A stretch of 64,000 nt of DNA from positions 50,068,882 to 50,132,881 of the forward strand of contig NC_081824.1 of NCBI RefSeq assembly GCF_030867095.1, read 5' to 3'. The stretch comes from Alligator mississippiensis. Taxonomy: Eukaryota > Chordata > Crocodylia > Alligatoridae. This document shows, piece after piece, positions 1 to 12,275 of the stretch. The notes below the pieces were generated by a model, which saw only the letters and a program-made list of their open reading frames with translations, was not told the origin of the DNA and searched no databases. How positions within the stretch are numbered: the first letter of the stretch is position 1; every line of letters begins with the position of its first letter. The translations under genes were made by a program, and so were the position numbers.

Positions 1-1099
1 TATGCATGAATGATTAAATAGATATTTTTCCTGTAATCTGTTCTCCTAATATCTGAATATATACTAAAGCCAGTGCTCTTTTGGTGTGTTAGCATGATGT
101 TTTCCATATTAGGAATTTCCTAGCTATGGGAGCAAATAGTCTGTTATAGTTACTTATGCAGAAATTCATCAAGTGCTAGGGCATTTTTTGCTTGAAAATA
201 GCATCTGTTTAATCTTTTAATCTTCCAGACTATACATTACTAGAATAGTCAATTGTCTTTTATTCTTTAATAAAGGGAATTGCCTTCGTATTTGATCAGT
301 GTACCTAATTCAGATGCAGAGAATATGCTAGATAAGATATAGAAATGAGTATTCTAAAATGACACACTTATGGGAATGTTAAGAAGAATAAAAACAGATC
401 TAATAACATGTGCATTGCTGGAAGAATGTAGAATCCATTACAGGCAGAAAATGGAAAATTAATACAACTTTCCTTGTTTGAGGAAATGAACAAAAACAGA
501 TGAAGCATGATAAAAATATAGATTAGCAGACAAGAAAATAGTGACTATTCTTTGAGTTAAGAACTGTTTCAGTTTTATAAATATATTGTATATATCTATT
601 GTATATAAATCACATTTACATATATACCATATAGAATGTGTAATCTATGTGTAAATGTGTATGTGCATAATATACAATCATACAAAAATATTTGTAGCAG
701 AAAGCTCCCTTCGTACATTTCCCTTCTGGACATTGATATAACAGAAGCTCCTTCTTACCTGTACTGCCCCTCCCTTCCATTTTGTGCATTTCTTTTTCCA
801 ACTAAGTATTGGTAGAGACCTAGCACACTCATTGCATGCGTGTGGCAAGGCTCAGGGCAAGTCAGAAAGCTAAAGTGGCTTTCTGTAGGAGAAACCTACA
901 AACTATATCTACATATCAATGAAGCTCAGTGTTGCTAAAGAAAACAAAAGAACTGAAATATCCACTTTAAAGCAAAGTGTGTAATAGACAAGACAAGCCA
1001 AGGTACATTGAAAACATGACTGTAAATATATCCTGGTGAACACATTCCCCCTTTGATTAAAACTTATTTTCCAAAGCAAACTTCCCATATCTGTCTATA

Positions 1100-2131
1100 G
1101 TTTATGCTAAATCAGTCTACTGCATCTAATCCAATTCACTTACTCTCCCACGTGTTTAATCCTTACTCCCTCACAGTGCATCTTTATATTTCATCTGTCT
1201 CATCTTTACCTTGGCATTCAGTATTTTATGTTTTATACCTTTTAACTTTTAACAAATATATTTTTCTTTAAAGTCATACCTTGTATTACTAGAACTATTC
1301 TTGTAAGAATGCATTGGGATTGTAATCACTGGAATTGTATTGCTGTATTGGGCTGCTCCCCCTTGAGTGAATTCAAGTATGTATGATGAATCGGTAGATA
1401 ACTGAAAATAAAGCAAGAGCCTCTGGCTGTTAATTGACAATAAACTAGTGAGAGAAACTTAGCATTACAAAAGTCTACTCTACAATCCATTTTAGGCTAA
1501 TCAAGCCAAGGAATTAATTCTTGGAACTGAGCACCCACCCAATTGACTATTCCTGTAACCCATAACAATACATCCATTAAGTCAATAAGTCAAGGCTGGC
1601 CTGCCAAAACTTCAGGTACCAGCAGGTAGAGACCCCTGTGACTAACAGCTGTCATGTACTACTCAAGATCCACGTGGGACAGCAACCTGCAGCTTGGGCA
1701 GCCAAGACGATGCTGGGGGATCACACAAGTCTTCCAGAAAGGGATAAAAGGCAGTGAAGTGTGATCCTCAGTGATGCCCTCTCATTCAGTACCTGACCTA
1801 CTTAGACAGAAGGACAAGCAGGCAACCCCGTTCTGGAGAAGACATCACCTTGAAGGAAGCTGACCATCGACAGCAAACTCCAGGGCCTCAGATAGGTAGA
1901 TATACTGACACCAGTGCTCTCACAATCACTACAGCAGCTACTATACACTACACTACATGGGTTTGAATGACATGGGTTTGAATGAGTGAGTGTATGTGTG
2001 TGTATGTGTTAAGGTGACCAGTACCCCTCATAACTCAAAGTTTGCATTTATGATTTTACTGGTAACTTCACATCCTGTCTAATAAACTAGAATTTATGAT
2101 GATCCTGCGAGTTGGTCCTTTATAGCCAACA
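1100..2131 (+). mobile_element. Old solo LTR (endogenous retrovirus), copy 1
   Basis: The stretch aligns by eye over most of its length with the repeat at 38.0-38.94 kb. Shared blocks include ggataaaaggcagtgaag (a TATA-like promoter, near 1742), the tract around the AATAAA signal near 2080, and the terminus gagttggtccttt...ccaaca. A TATA-like box, then a transcribed part, then a poly(A) signal about 50 bp from a CA end is the order expected of an LTR. No retroviral coding region adjoins it, so it looks solitary. The two copies differ by many substitutions and indels, so both are old. The left boundary is uncertain by 100 bp or more. Confidence 0.6.
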
Positions 2132-2267
2132 TATTAACTCATTGTTATCAAGGATTAATACTCAATGGGGCTATATTAAGTACTCAGAAGTTAGCATGTA
2201 TTTGAATTAGGGATGATTGTGCTTCTTTGTGACTTTGTGTTATGATAGTCTTCAACTACATATTTGC

Positions 2268-2432
2268 TCAGGAGTGTAACTAAGGCAGGGCAACTAGGGC
2301 AGCAGCTCCTGATGCTAATTTGGAAGGGCAGAAAAACAACAACTGCCACTGCTGCCAAAACCCAAGACCCATTGTTTCCCCATAAACAACCACTGCCTCA
2401 GGTGCCAAGCTGCCCTGCTATACTTCTGTGAT
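2268..2432. mobile_element. Small non-autonomous DNA transposon (MITE-like)
   Basis: The left end reads caggagtgtaactaaggcag and the reversed right end reads cagaagtatagcagggcag, giving imperfect terminal inverted repeats around about 165 bp of CA-rich filler. There is no coding capacity. hAT affiliation is a guess from the CAG-type ends, and target duplications are not clear. Confidence 0.45.
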
Positions 2433-3217
2433 TGCCTATGATTTTCCAAAAGTCCTCTGCTTCATCAGGGCACAGGAGAGAGACTGGTCTCTTAGTAAAC
2501 TAATGCTTGTCATTTTCAGCATACCCCAGAAGGATAAGGGAGTAATACTTCTATTTCACAAATACTCAGGCAGAGAGAAATGTCCATTTTTAAATGTCTA
2601 AAGTGTCCATTCATTTTTGATATCCTATTAGATACAATTAACATCTTATTTTTCAGAATACTCAGCATTACACAGCACCGTTATTCAAAACAGTGACTTA
2701 ATATGCAACGGTGAGTTCTCAGCACTTCTTCAAGTCAAACCACAGGGTCTAAAGTCAAGCACCCAGAAAATGAGAACACACTGGCCTAGATGCTATTTCA
2801 CCTTTTAAGTGGCACTTATATAACCACATACCTGCAATTACAAGCACTTATGCAGATTTGAGATCCTATTTGCATTTTGTGGTGGAACAGGATTTCCCAT
2901 ATTATGCATGTTCCTGCCATAAGAAAAACAGAGAAGAAGGACCCAGTAGCCAAAGAGAAATACAGACTAGAGGGAAAATGACTTTGTGAAATAGATGCTA
3001 TACTGTAATGGAGGAAGCCTTAGTATCTGGCCCTGCCTCCTGTCCTCAGTAGGTAGGAACTGTCCAACTGCCATTTATCCAATGAATATTTAATTCAAGG
3101 GACAGAAAAGCCATTGTCTCTCTAGCCTCCTCATCTCATATATCTTCCTCTCCTGGTTTCCCAGTTGCTCATCTTCAAGAGGAGGGCTAGCAAGTTTTCT
3201 GGGCCATGCCTAATTCA

Positions 3218-3300
3218 TGGGCTGGTGGTTAGAACATTTTACTGGGAAGTAGAAGATGTAGGTTCAACCTCCCTCTGCATGAAAAAAACATACAAACTAG
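3218..3300 (+). repeat. MIR-like SINE relic
   Basis: The segment gctggtggttagaacatttt followed by gggaagtagaagatgtaggt resembles the tRNA-derived 5' part of MIR (tggttagagcaccggactgg, then gttcaaatcc). It is an old, truncated copy. Confidence 0.5.
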
Positions 3301-3602
3301 GTTTCCTGCTCTCTTGAATAGTGTTCAAACCAGTAAGCTATAGGTTGAAAAGATGGAAGACCTTATCATTAGAAAATGCTTGCTAGTCATGTTTTTCTGT
3401 GAGATTTACACACTTACATATGTATCTGTGTGATCTTCTACTGGCCCACAACCTATGTAGTCATAATTCAGCCTTCTGTGCTTGTTAACAAAGGAAACAA
3501 ATGCAAGTGAAGCTACACAAGTGCAAATAGTAACTAAATTCTGTGTAAGCACCAAAAATTACACTTGATAAATTTTGCTTAAGTGACCTGACTAACATTA
3601 TC

Positions 3603-4269
3603 TAGGAACAATATTGCAATATTTGGCTGAATCTGAATCTGAAGATTCGATGCTGATTTGGAAAATCAGCAATTTGGCCATAGACACAGCTTTAAATGCT
3701 TTTTCTACATACCTTGAGGTACCAGGCATGGCTCGTGAATGCTGCGGTGCTGGGGCAGATGAAGCAACCCACAGGGATGCATCCACTGGGGAGCATGCAG
3801 GGGGGCCCCTGCATGCCCTTGGCTCAGCGATCAGCCACAGGGGGTCCTAGATGCCCCCCCAGACCCAGGAGGTACCAGTCACTGAGCCAGGGGACATGGG
3901 GGGCACCCCCCATCACGCTCTCCAGAAGACCCCGAAGTGGACCGGAAGTGCTTCCGGTCCACTTCCAGGTCTGCTGCCATGCACACTAGGGAGCCCCCCG
4001 TGCTTCTTTAGGACACTCCATGTGCCCCAGCATTGCAGCATTCATGAGCCACCTGCTACCTAGAGGTATGTAGAAAAAACATTTAAAGCTGTGTCTATGT
4101 CCAAATTGCTCAATCTTTCCGAATCTCTTCAAATCAATTCAGAGGAATCCAATTTGATTCAAAGAGATTAAAGGGTCCTCTGATCTGATATGGATTCAGA
4201 GATTTGGCCACCAAATCAGGCTGAATCTCCGCCGAATTGAACCAGGGACGGAAGCTTTGCACACCCCTA
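3603..4269. mobile_element. Fold-back hAT-like non-autonomous element
   Basis: The two halves are inverted copies. About 80 bp at 3684-3762 (from gacacagctttaaatg through gtgctggggca) recurs reversed at about 4011-4105. The centre holds a perfect 15-bp-arm hairpin, gaagtggaccggaag/tg/cttccggtccacttc, at 3934-3965. The right end reversed is taggggtgtgcaaagcttcc, a typical hAT-type terminus; the left end (taggaacaatattgc) is degenerate. I found no matching 8-bp target duplication. The CpG-rich middle gives several short open frames that are not genes. Confidence 0.65.
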
Positions 4270-5132
4270 ATAGACATTAGAGTCTGTATTCAAGCTAAAA
4301 TATTGAAAGGCTAGCAGCAACTTTACCACATCATTATTATAAATGTTTAGACAACGATTCCCACTAAAAGTTTCTATATGCAATGTCTTTCATTCAAACA
4401 CACTAAGACAAGGATTACTGTTCAAAATACAAGAGAGGCAAAACCTATGGTGATTTACATTTGGAGCTTGGAAGGGTGAAGCATATTAATCACTATTTTC
4501 AGGGTTCAGCCAAATGTATTTGGGAATGCAGAAGAAACTCACAGGTCTACACATTCATACTGCAAAGCATTGACTTTTTTGTAGGGCTGTGCAAGGCTTA
4601 GGACCGTGCTTTGGATCCAGAGAAGCTTCGGACACTTTGGCATCTGAAGCAGCATGTCTGGATCAAAGTACTGGCTTCGTTAGGCTTTCCAGAGTGGTTC
4701 AGAGCTTCCGAAGCGCTTCAGAATAGCTTTGAAGATCTGGCCATAGGGTGTAATGAGGAACTGCACCCCAAATCCTTGAAAGAAAACACGTCACGTCTAT
4801 GTGTTTAAATACAGGGAGGTGAAAACTGCAGGGGTGGTAGACCCTGGTGAGGCCGCAAAGCCTGCCAAGTTTCAAGAAGATCAGTGCAGGGGTTTGGGGG
4901 GAACTGCACCTCAAGCTGCTGGCAGGCTAAACTCATGACATAGATGACCCTGTGTGTGTTAAGGTACAGCAGGGTGAAAGCTGCTGGGGTGGTGGCCCCT
5001 GCTGCAGCCATGAAGTCTTCCAGCTGTCAAGGAGATAGGTGCAGGGGGGGGGGGTCTGGGGCCTTCATCTCTAGCTGGTGACAGGCAAAACTCATGACAT
5101 GGGTGTTTGTGCAACTGTGTCTGTCTTGGGCC

Positions 5133-5153
5133 GGGGGGGGGGGGGGGGGGGGG
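5133..5153 (+). repeat. Run of 21 G
   Basis: An uninterrupted G tract lies at the centre of the fold-back element. It could form a G-quadruplex. Its exact length is unreliable in most assemblies. Confidence 0.9.
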
Positions 5154-5164
5154 AACTACTGCAG

Positions 5165-5345
5165 GTCTGGCTCCTAAGCTACTGTGTTACCAATTACCAA
5201 TCAATCATGATTCACTCAGGGTCAAATCAATACACAGTTGCTAGCTAATGTAACCAGTTAATTAGCAATGATTAACACCTACAAAACCACAGACTAAGGA
5301 GAGGAAAGAATCAATACAGACAATCAACTGCCCCAAGACAGAGAC
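5165..5345 (+). mobile_element. Fragment of the 38-kb LTR family inside the hAT element
   Basis: The tract attaacacctacaaaaccac and the following actaaggagaggaaagaatc parallels attaacacctatgaaaccac and actaaggagaggaaaggatc at 38.25 kb, with weaker similarity upstream. It is a short piece in the spacer between the inverted arms, either inserted there or captured. Confidence 0.55.
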
Positions 5346-6167
5346 AGTCAGTTCTACAAGCACCCATGTCACAAGTTTTGCCTGTCAGCAACTAGAGGTA
5401 CAGGACCACAGAACCCAGAACCCCTCCACCTATCCCCTTGACAGCTGGCAGGCTTAATGGCCGCAGCAGGGGCTACCATCCCTGTAGCTTTCATCCTGCT
5501 GCACCTTAACACACACAGTGTGACCCATGTCACGAGTTTTGCTTGTCCGCAGCTTGAGGTACAGTTTCCCCCAAAACTCTGCACTTATCTCCTTGAAACT
5601 TGGCAGGCTTTGTGGCCTAAGCAGGGGTCAACACCCCTGTAGTTTTCAGCCCGCTGTGCCTTAACATACTCAGGGTGATCTATGTCATGAGTTTTGCCTG
5701 TCAGCAACTTGAGGTACAGCTCGCTGCAAACCTCTGCACTGATCTTCTTGAAACTTGACAGGCTTTTTGGCCTCAGCAAGGGCTACCACCCCTGTAGTTT
5801 TCACCCCACTGTGGTGTAACACACACGTGGCATTAGTTTTGCTTTCAAGAATTTGGGGTATAGTTCCCCCTAAACCCCTACACCAATCTTCTTGACACTT
5901 GGCAGACCTCATGCTCTCAGCAGAGGCTACCACTGCTACAGGTTTCATCCAAATCAGACAAAAAACAACAAAGTTATAGATATTTAATTGATTCCCCATT
6001 ATACCCTATGGCCAGATCTCTGAGGTGGCTCTGAAGCTTCGGAGCTGCTTTGGCTGGATCAAAGCAGGAACCCAGTATGGAGCTCTGCATCAAATCCCTG
6101 GCATCTGAAGCAGCCAGATCCAAAGATGGATTGAATAGCTGCCTACTTGCACAGGCCTACTTTCTTG

Positions 6168-7855
6168 ATGTTTTTCATTTTTCAGATCACTTTGTGAGAA
6201 ATGAGTCTTCTCATAGCTCCACTCATCTCCTAATCCTGCTTTCCAGGTTAACTAAATGCCTCATTTTTTAGGTTACCATGAAGGAATCTATGCCTCTGTG
6301 GTAGCCTATAGACTTAATGTAGGTGCTACTGCTGAAGCATGGTAACCTTTAGTTTTTTTGTACTCAAACATTTTATGGACAAATTATACTTTTGTATGGA
6401 GAAGGTATAATGCAGGTATCAGATTTACGTGCTATAGTGATTTTGTTTTATTAAAGCACCTTGTGAAACATGTCTTTTGATTCCACTTCTCGTGGCTATT
6501 AATTTTGTGAGCTTGGCACTAACCTTAGTTTTCATAATAAGATAAATCCTTTCTGGTTTTCATAGTACATCTCAGTTTTCAAAGGAATACACAGAAGTGT
6601 AATTCCATAACTTTCCCACTTAGTTAACGTCAAAGACCTGATGCTTTTTCTATTATCAACTTCAGAGGACAAAGGCTCTTGGGGGATGTCTTCTTAGCAC
6701 TAGAATAATTAACTTAATGACATCTATACAGGTATAAACATTTGCTAACAAGAAAATGAGTTAGCCCAGGTATTTGCCCTTGGGGTCTTTAAGAGTTATT
6801 TGTGCAGAAGTGACCTTCTGGACTCCATGACTGTGATTCTATGCATATGTATGTATGGAGAAGCCATGCAATTTAAGACCAAAAGATATAATTAGATTGT
6901 TTAATCTATTTTCTATAGCATAGTAAATTAAATTTCACCCACCTTTTCTGTTGAGCCCTACAACCTGTCTTCCAGAAACACTTGCAAACTAAGTCTGAAC
7001 ATAAAAAACAGCAAGAGATGGAGAGTTCACAACTTTCATTAGAATTTTTTTTCCCCCATGGTTAATCAAACACAGTATTAAAACATGGTGGCTTATGTCT
7101 AATTTGAATTTGTCTGGTTTTCACTTCCACCTGTTTGTTCTTTTCATGACTTTCTTCACTAGATGGAAAGCACCTTAATACCATGTACATTTTTCCCATG
7201 AAGGAGAACTTAGAAATAATAGAAAGAGAACATTCAGAAGGAAAAACAATTTATCTGGACATGGGGAGGGGGAGGAGGGGAGTCATTTGATTGGCATTAC
7301 AGAGTGCATTTTTTTTGTTTTGTTTTTTGTTGTTGTTTTCTAGAACAAAACAGAAAAATAAGTATTGTCATTCTATATTAACTTGTAATGTTTTGTTGAT
7401 GCCAAACTGAAATGTTTTGGTTTGGGTGCTCATATGATCACATGAAAGTCTTTCATTTAACATTTTACTTCAATTTTCTGTTGGCGGGGGCACTGTTAAT
7501 AATTGACTTTTTTCACAGAAAAAGTTGAACAATTTTGCTTTGAAAATTATAAAACAAAATGCAATGACATATTTCTTTTGAAAGTGTAACAATGAAGAAT
7601 GGCAACATTTTAAATATTTTCCCTTATATTTATTTCACTATAAATATCTCTGTTACCAACTATTTCACTAATAATTTTGGTTTCTCCCCCAAATCTCTGT
7701 CTTTAGGAAATGAGTTCCAATAAGGCTACCCATCTATTTAAAATTAAATACAGATGTAAATATGCACTCTCCCCACACCCCCAAATTTGTAGGCAACACA
7801 GGCAGCAAATGGATTCCTAGGTCCTCTCCACTGCACAGCAGCAGGAGATGCAACC
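6168..7855. other. Unique AT-rich intergenic DNA
   Basis: I see no gene, clear repeat or RNA here. There is a G-rich patch at 7261-7285 and T-rich tracts near 7310-7335. Confidence 0.5.
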
Positions 7856-7858
7856 ATA

Positions 7859-9118
7859 GGGCGTGTCCAGATGAGCCCGCATGTGCCTCCGGCAGCATCC
7901 CAAACTCCTTAGAGATGCTGCAAGAGGCACATGCAAGAATGAGAAAATGTTCCCCGTCCTGCAAATTTCCAGCGCAGGGGCAAAATTAGACCCCTGGATA
8001 TCCAGGGTTCAAAAAAACCCGCAGAGAAAAAAAGTGGGCCAGGCATGTTTCTGGACTGTGACCTGAGGCAACCGGAGGCTAGATCCTCCACAGAGACACT
8101 CTGGTAGCAGCCAGTGTGCCAGCTGCAGGGAACTGGACCCAGCTTCCACTGCAGGTAAGTAAGGGGTGGGGAAGCTGGAGGATGGGGGGAGGGGACGATG
8201 GGGGGGAAACCCTGCTGGCCCCACCCACTCCCCCAGCCCCTCAATCCCTGCCCCACCTGGCCTTTCCCTCGCCTGCCCCTGAAACCCTCCCCAAGCCCTG
8301 CACCACTGAGCCCCACCTGCCCCCTGAGCCCCCCATCACTGCCCAACCTGGCCCCAGCCCCGCAAGTCCCCTAATCACTTCCCCCCCACCCCAGCATCCT
8401 GGCAATTAAAAAAAAAAAAACCAACCCTGGCACTCATGGGCAGTTCCAGCTGCTGTTGGGGTCACTGCCCACCCCCACCCTGCACTGCACAGGGCCAGAT
8501 GTCAGCCCCAGCAGCCCCAGCCAGGACCTTCTGCCCCACACTGTCTGCTGCTGCCTGGTGCTGGAAGAGGCCCCAGAGCCCCTGGTCCTGCCATGAGTAG
8601 AGGCTTCTTTTTTCTTTTTTCTTGTTTTTTAAGTGCTGGAGGCTGGGATGGGAGGGCAGCCATCGAGGGGTTGGGTGTGCAAGCCAGGGGTAAGGCCAGG
8701 CAGGGTAGCCATTAGTGGGGTCTGGGGGAGTGAGAGGGTGAAGCTGGGTGTAGCAGCCATTGCGGGGGCTGCAGGAGTGGGTGGGGCATGGGGCCAAGTG
8801 GGGCAGCAGTCCGGGGGGGCTGGGGGAGCAAGCGGGGTTAGGTCATGTGGGCCCTGAAGGGGGAGATTGTAGCCCCTGAAGGGGCCATTTGGCTGCTGTT
8901 GGGGGGACTGTGGCCCCTGAGGGGGGGGCTGTTTCCCCTATTATGGGGCTGTAACTCCTGAGGGGGGCTGTAACTCTTCTGGGGGGCTGAGGGCCCTGGC
9001 GGGGACAGTAAAACATATAGGTATTTAGAATTCACTTTATTATGATGATTGAGACACTGGTATGATAGAGGCTTCCAAATTAACATTGCCGATATATCAA
9101 TAAACATTGCCCAACCAA

Positions 9119-9152
<34 letters not shown>

Positions 9153-10008
9153 CACATAGTGATCTTTTGTTTTAATTGTGGAGGAACATGGATTTCAGGG
9201 TATTTTACAGAATGACTTTGGGATTTTTTATCAGGAATTTTTCAGTGTTCAAATAGGGAACACAAGACTTCCTGCTAGGGAGGCAAATGGCAGGACCCAG
9301 GCAGAGGAGCCTGCTCAGAGCTGGCACCTTGGACTCAGCTGGCTGTGCCTGACCTCCTGGTCAGTTGGGGCCAAGAGAACATGCTTTGACAGTTCAAAGC
9401 AGGCCACCACACCTGGAACATCTTCCAGGCGATAGGTGCCCAGGTGATCGGGAAGGGGGCACACATGGCAGTAGTACCGTACAAAAGCCAGCTTTGCAGC
9501 CACAGTCCACTGGCAGCTGGCCCAGGAGGCCAGATGCCTCTACTGGCTGTGCAGTCTCCATCCAGGTCTGGCAGGTGCACAGCAGGTCACAGCCAAGCAG
9601 CAGCCCCCACTGCCAGACTGCTGCAGTGAGTAAAGGGTGCAGGGAACTCTCAGGGCTGCTTCAACAGTCCAGCTGGCACAAGAGGTAGTGTCCACAGGTA
9701 CCAAGTGGCCGGGCCCCAGAAGCTCCTGAGCTACTCGCCAGGGCAGCTTTTTGAACTGATGGGGCCAGGACAGGGCAGCTTTTTCTACTACTGGGGACAG
9801 CACAGGTGCTAGCCCTGAGCTCTAGCTCCCCCTGGCTGTGGATCTGGGAGGAACCAGACAGGTTTATTTTGCCCCAAGTGGCACAATTTGCCCCACACCA
9901 ATGTGCATGTCCAAGCATGTGTGCTGAGACAAAAAGCCCCGGGTCAAGTTTGCACTGCTTCTATTTGAGCTGTTGCAAGAGCACATGCTTGTATGTGTGG
10001 ATGCGCCC
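7859..10008 (+). mobile_element. Family-1 GC-rich DNA transposon, copy 1 (2150 bp)
   Basis: The left end gggcgtgtccagatgagc and the reversed right end gggcgcatccacacatac form terminal inverted repeats. Both sides are flanked by ata, consistent with a 3-bp target duplication; the 5-bp catag reading is equally possible. The first 180 bp and the last 850 bp match the copy at 14980-20487. Shared landmarks are caggggcaaaattagacccc, atattgcccaac-type sequence, a dinucleotide run and tttgccccaagtggcacaat. The middle is GC-rich, stop-poor and non-coding. No transposase is recognisable, so it is presumably mobilised in trans. Confidence 0.7.
9119..9150 (+). repeat. (TC)n/(TA)n microsatellite
   Basis: A TC repeat followed by tatatata lies inside family-1 copy 1. 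The second copy has a GA run at the homologous place (20050-20078). Confidence 0.9.
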
Positions 10009-11181
10009 ATAGGGTTATAAGTTAAGAGTTTGTGGGTTGTACATGGCCTTCAGACTGCCAATTGAATGAATAGTTCTGTTTTAGAGGTTTAGAAAACATT
10101 GCACATGTGAAATACCAGGATAGACCCAGAAAACAGGAACATTTTTAGTTCTTTAAGGCATCTGTTCATCCCTCAGCGTAAGCAGTGTAAGCAACAGAAG
10201 CACTAGAGCTATAGTTTCTTTTTCTTTCTTTTTTTTTTTTTTTATGTTGGAGTCCCACTGTGTTGGATTGGCAGATGAGGGCCTTTTCATCTCCTTAGGC
10301 CCCTGGCCCATGTTATACTTAAGACGTGATGAACCAGTTAATGACAAAGCAAGGAATAAGCCACAAAGTTATTACACATATTTTGTGTTATTATCACACT
10401 GTTAATTTGAAACTTTGGGCAGGCTTGGAGCTGAAGCAGCTGAAGGAGCTCCCAGCTGCTGGGAGCCTGAATCAGCTGATGGCTTCTAACCATGGGGACT
10501 CACAGTATGTTCCTGTGATCAGGAGCCTCATCAGTTGATGGGGTTCCCTGCTGCTACTTGCCAGTGCAGGAGGAGCCCCACCATCACACCTCTTCCCAGG
10601 TACATGTGGCATGGCAGGAATGGAGATTGTGGGGATCATGCACAGATCCCATCACACTTTTATTTGCACCTCTGCCAGGTACTTTATTCTACCAAGTTTA
10701 AAATTCCCAGAGTTGTTGCCACCATTTGCTTCGTGTTCATTTGATTTGTATGTATGCATGCTTTTCTATTTTTACAATTAGTTTTGCTCCCCATCTCACT
10801 ATCCTGCTGCCTCAGTTGTTCTCCTTATCTACTTCCCAACTTGTCAGTCTGAATTCAGACTCAAGATAGGCCAGGGACACTAACTAGTTCAGAGAGGTAT
10901 AAGCTGTCATAAGTAACAGCCTACTTCATCAGAGTCATTGGTGGCAGTGAAAACCTATTTTGTTCAGGTCCAAATCATCATACCGCTCAGAGTCATGAAG
11001 TGCAAACATTTTCTATTGCTAACTCAGAGACTTTGAAAATATTTTCTGTATCAATCAGCCAGAACCCAACCCCTGACTGCTTCAAAACTAAGCCACACAA
11101 ACTCATTTGACTTATACACAGGGGCAACAGCTGCACTGTAGGCAAGACCATAGGAAACACTGCAAATAAGAGAGGGAGTTT

Positions 11182-11255
11182 GGGGTGAAATCCTAACCTC
11201 ACTGTAGTGAATAGGAGTTTTGCCATTGGCTTCAATGGGGCCAGGATTTCACCCC
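11182..11255. mobile_element. Short palindromic MITE
   Basis: The sequence opens ggggtgaaatcct and closes aggatttcacccc, an exact 13-bp inverted repeat. The interior is also roughly symmetrical (gtgaataggag/cattggcttcaatgg). This resembles a small MITE that is common in turtle and crocodile genomes, by recollection. Confidence 0.6.
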
Positions 11256-12164
11256 TGATTTCTTTATTCTTATTTTAACTGTGTTATTTCCAGGGGAAAA
11301 GTTCAATTGCAGGCACGCAGTCAGCATATATTTACAACAAAGACCAGAAGCGGGGGGGAAAAGCAACACAAAGGATAATTTTAAAGAAAGACCTAGACCC
11401 TTTAGCTTTACACAAAGAAGGAAAGCACACAGGTTTCAACAGGATAAAAGCAGACTTTATTATGTAAAGAGATCTAAGGATGAAACAAAGAACTGTAATT
11501 GTACCTCCTATCTGTAAATCTGAGGTGGTGAAGGAAAAGAAAGTGGGTGGATGGTTAACAAGAATAGCTTGAAACTGTGCTTTGTTAACTGAGTAAAATT
11601 AGCTTGCTGAGAACCTTTATTTTCCACATAACTTTTAACGAGAGCATTATTTTACATATCTCAATGGTAGGGAGCCCATTTACAAATTGTAACAAGTAAC
11701 CACTGAACTTGAACTAATTTTTTCTTCTGTTTTCCATTTCAGCTATTTAATTAATGCTGAAATGCATTAGACTTGGCTTGAAGGTCTGTCAGCATTTCCA
11801 TTATATACACCTAGAGCACTTTCACATGGATCTGTTAGAGGTCTCTAAAAATATACTGTAGGATCAAGCCTGACAAAAACTTGCAGATGATGAAGTTTGT
11901 TTTTCTAAAAAATATTTGTAAAAAAACATATGGTCAATTTAATATGTTGGGAGGTCCAAATATAAATAACACAGAAGTTTTCTATACTTTTCCCATCCGT
12001 ATTTTAAATGCATGCATAAAATTGTCCATTTGTAATACAGATGAGTTAATATCTATAGTATGGCCATATTATTTTTACAAGCATATTAACAGAAATATGC
12101 TGCACTTGTCTCAGAAAAATGTTTGTGAGTACTAATATAGTATATTAGAATAGCTTGTTGGTTT

Positions 12165-12275
12165 AAGTTAGACCTGACAAAGGGTATTTGATGGCTGAAA
12201 GTTGTCCAGCAGCCATCCCAGCTATACAGTTGGTCTGATAAAAGATATCACAAAATTCATACTCACCTATTCATA
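12165..12275 (+). repeat. SINE-like 3' segment
   Basis: The tract cctgacaaagggtatttgat through ttggtctgataaaagatatc is the 3' part of a sauropsid interspersed repeat with a conserved taataaaagatatca-type block. A second, reversed copy is at about 59640-59815. The family name is not certain. Confidence 0.5.

Larger units (their letters stand above)
4582..6159. mobile_element. hAT-type non-autonomous element, 1578 bp, with long internal inverted repeats
   Basis: The ends are tagggctgtgcaag and, reversed, taggcctgtgcaag (13 of 14 match). They are flanked by cttttttg (4574-4581) and ctttcttg (6160-6167), a 7-of-8 target-site duplication typical of hAT. Inside, a roughly 125-bp unit with aggtacag, gtgttaaggtacagcagggtg and caagtttcaagaagat-like blocks is tandemly repeated. 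The left copies (4740-5130) are inverted relative to the right copies (5340-6000), so the element folds back. The spacer holds a 21-G run and a fragment of the LTR family seen at 38 kb. No transposase frame is present. Confidence 0.8.

Noticed and set aside
616-1440. Short minus-strand frames near the left edge
   Set aside because: 61-63 codons in AT-rich DNA, with no splice context or protein signature.
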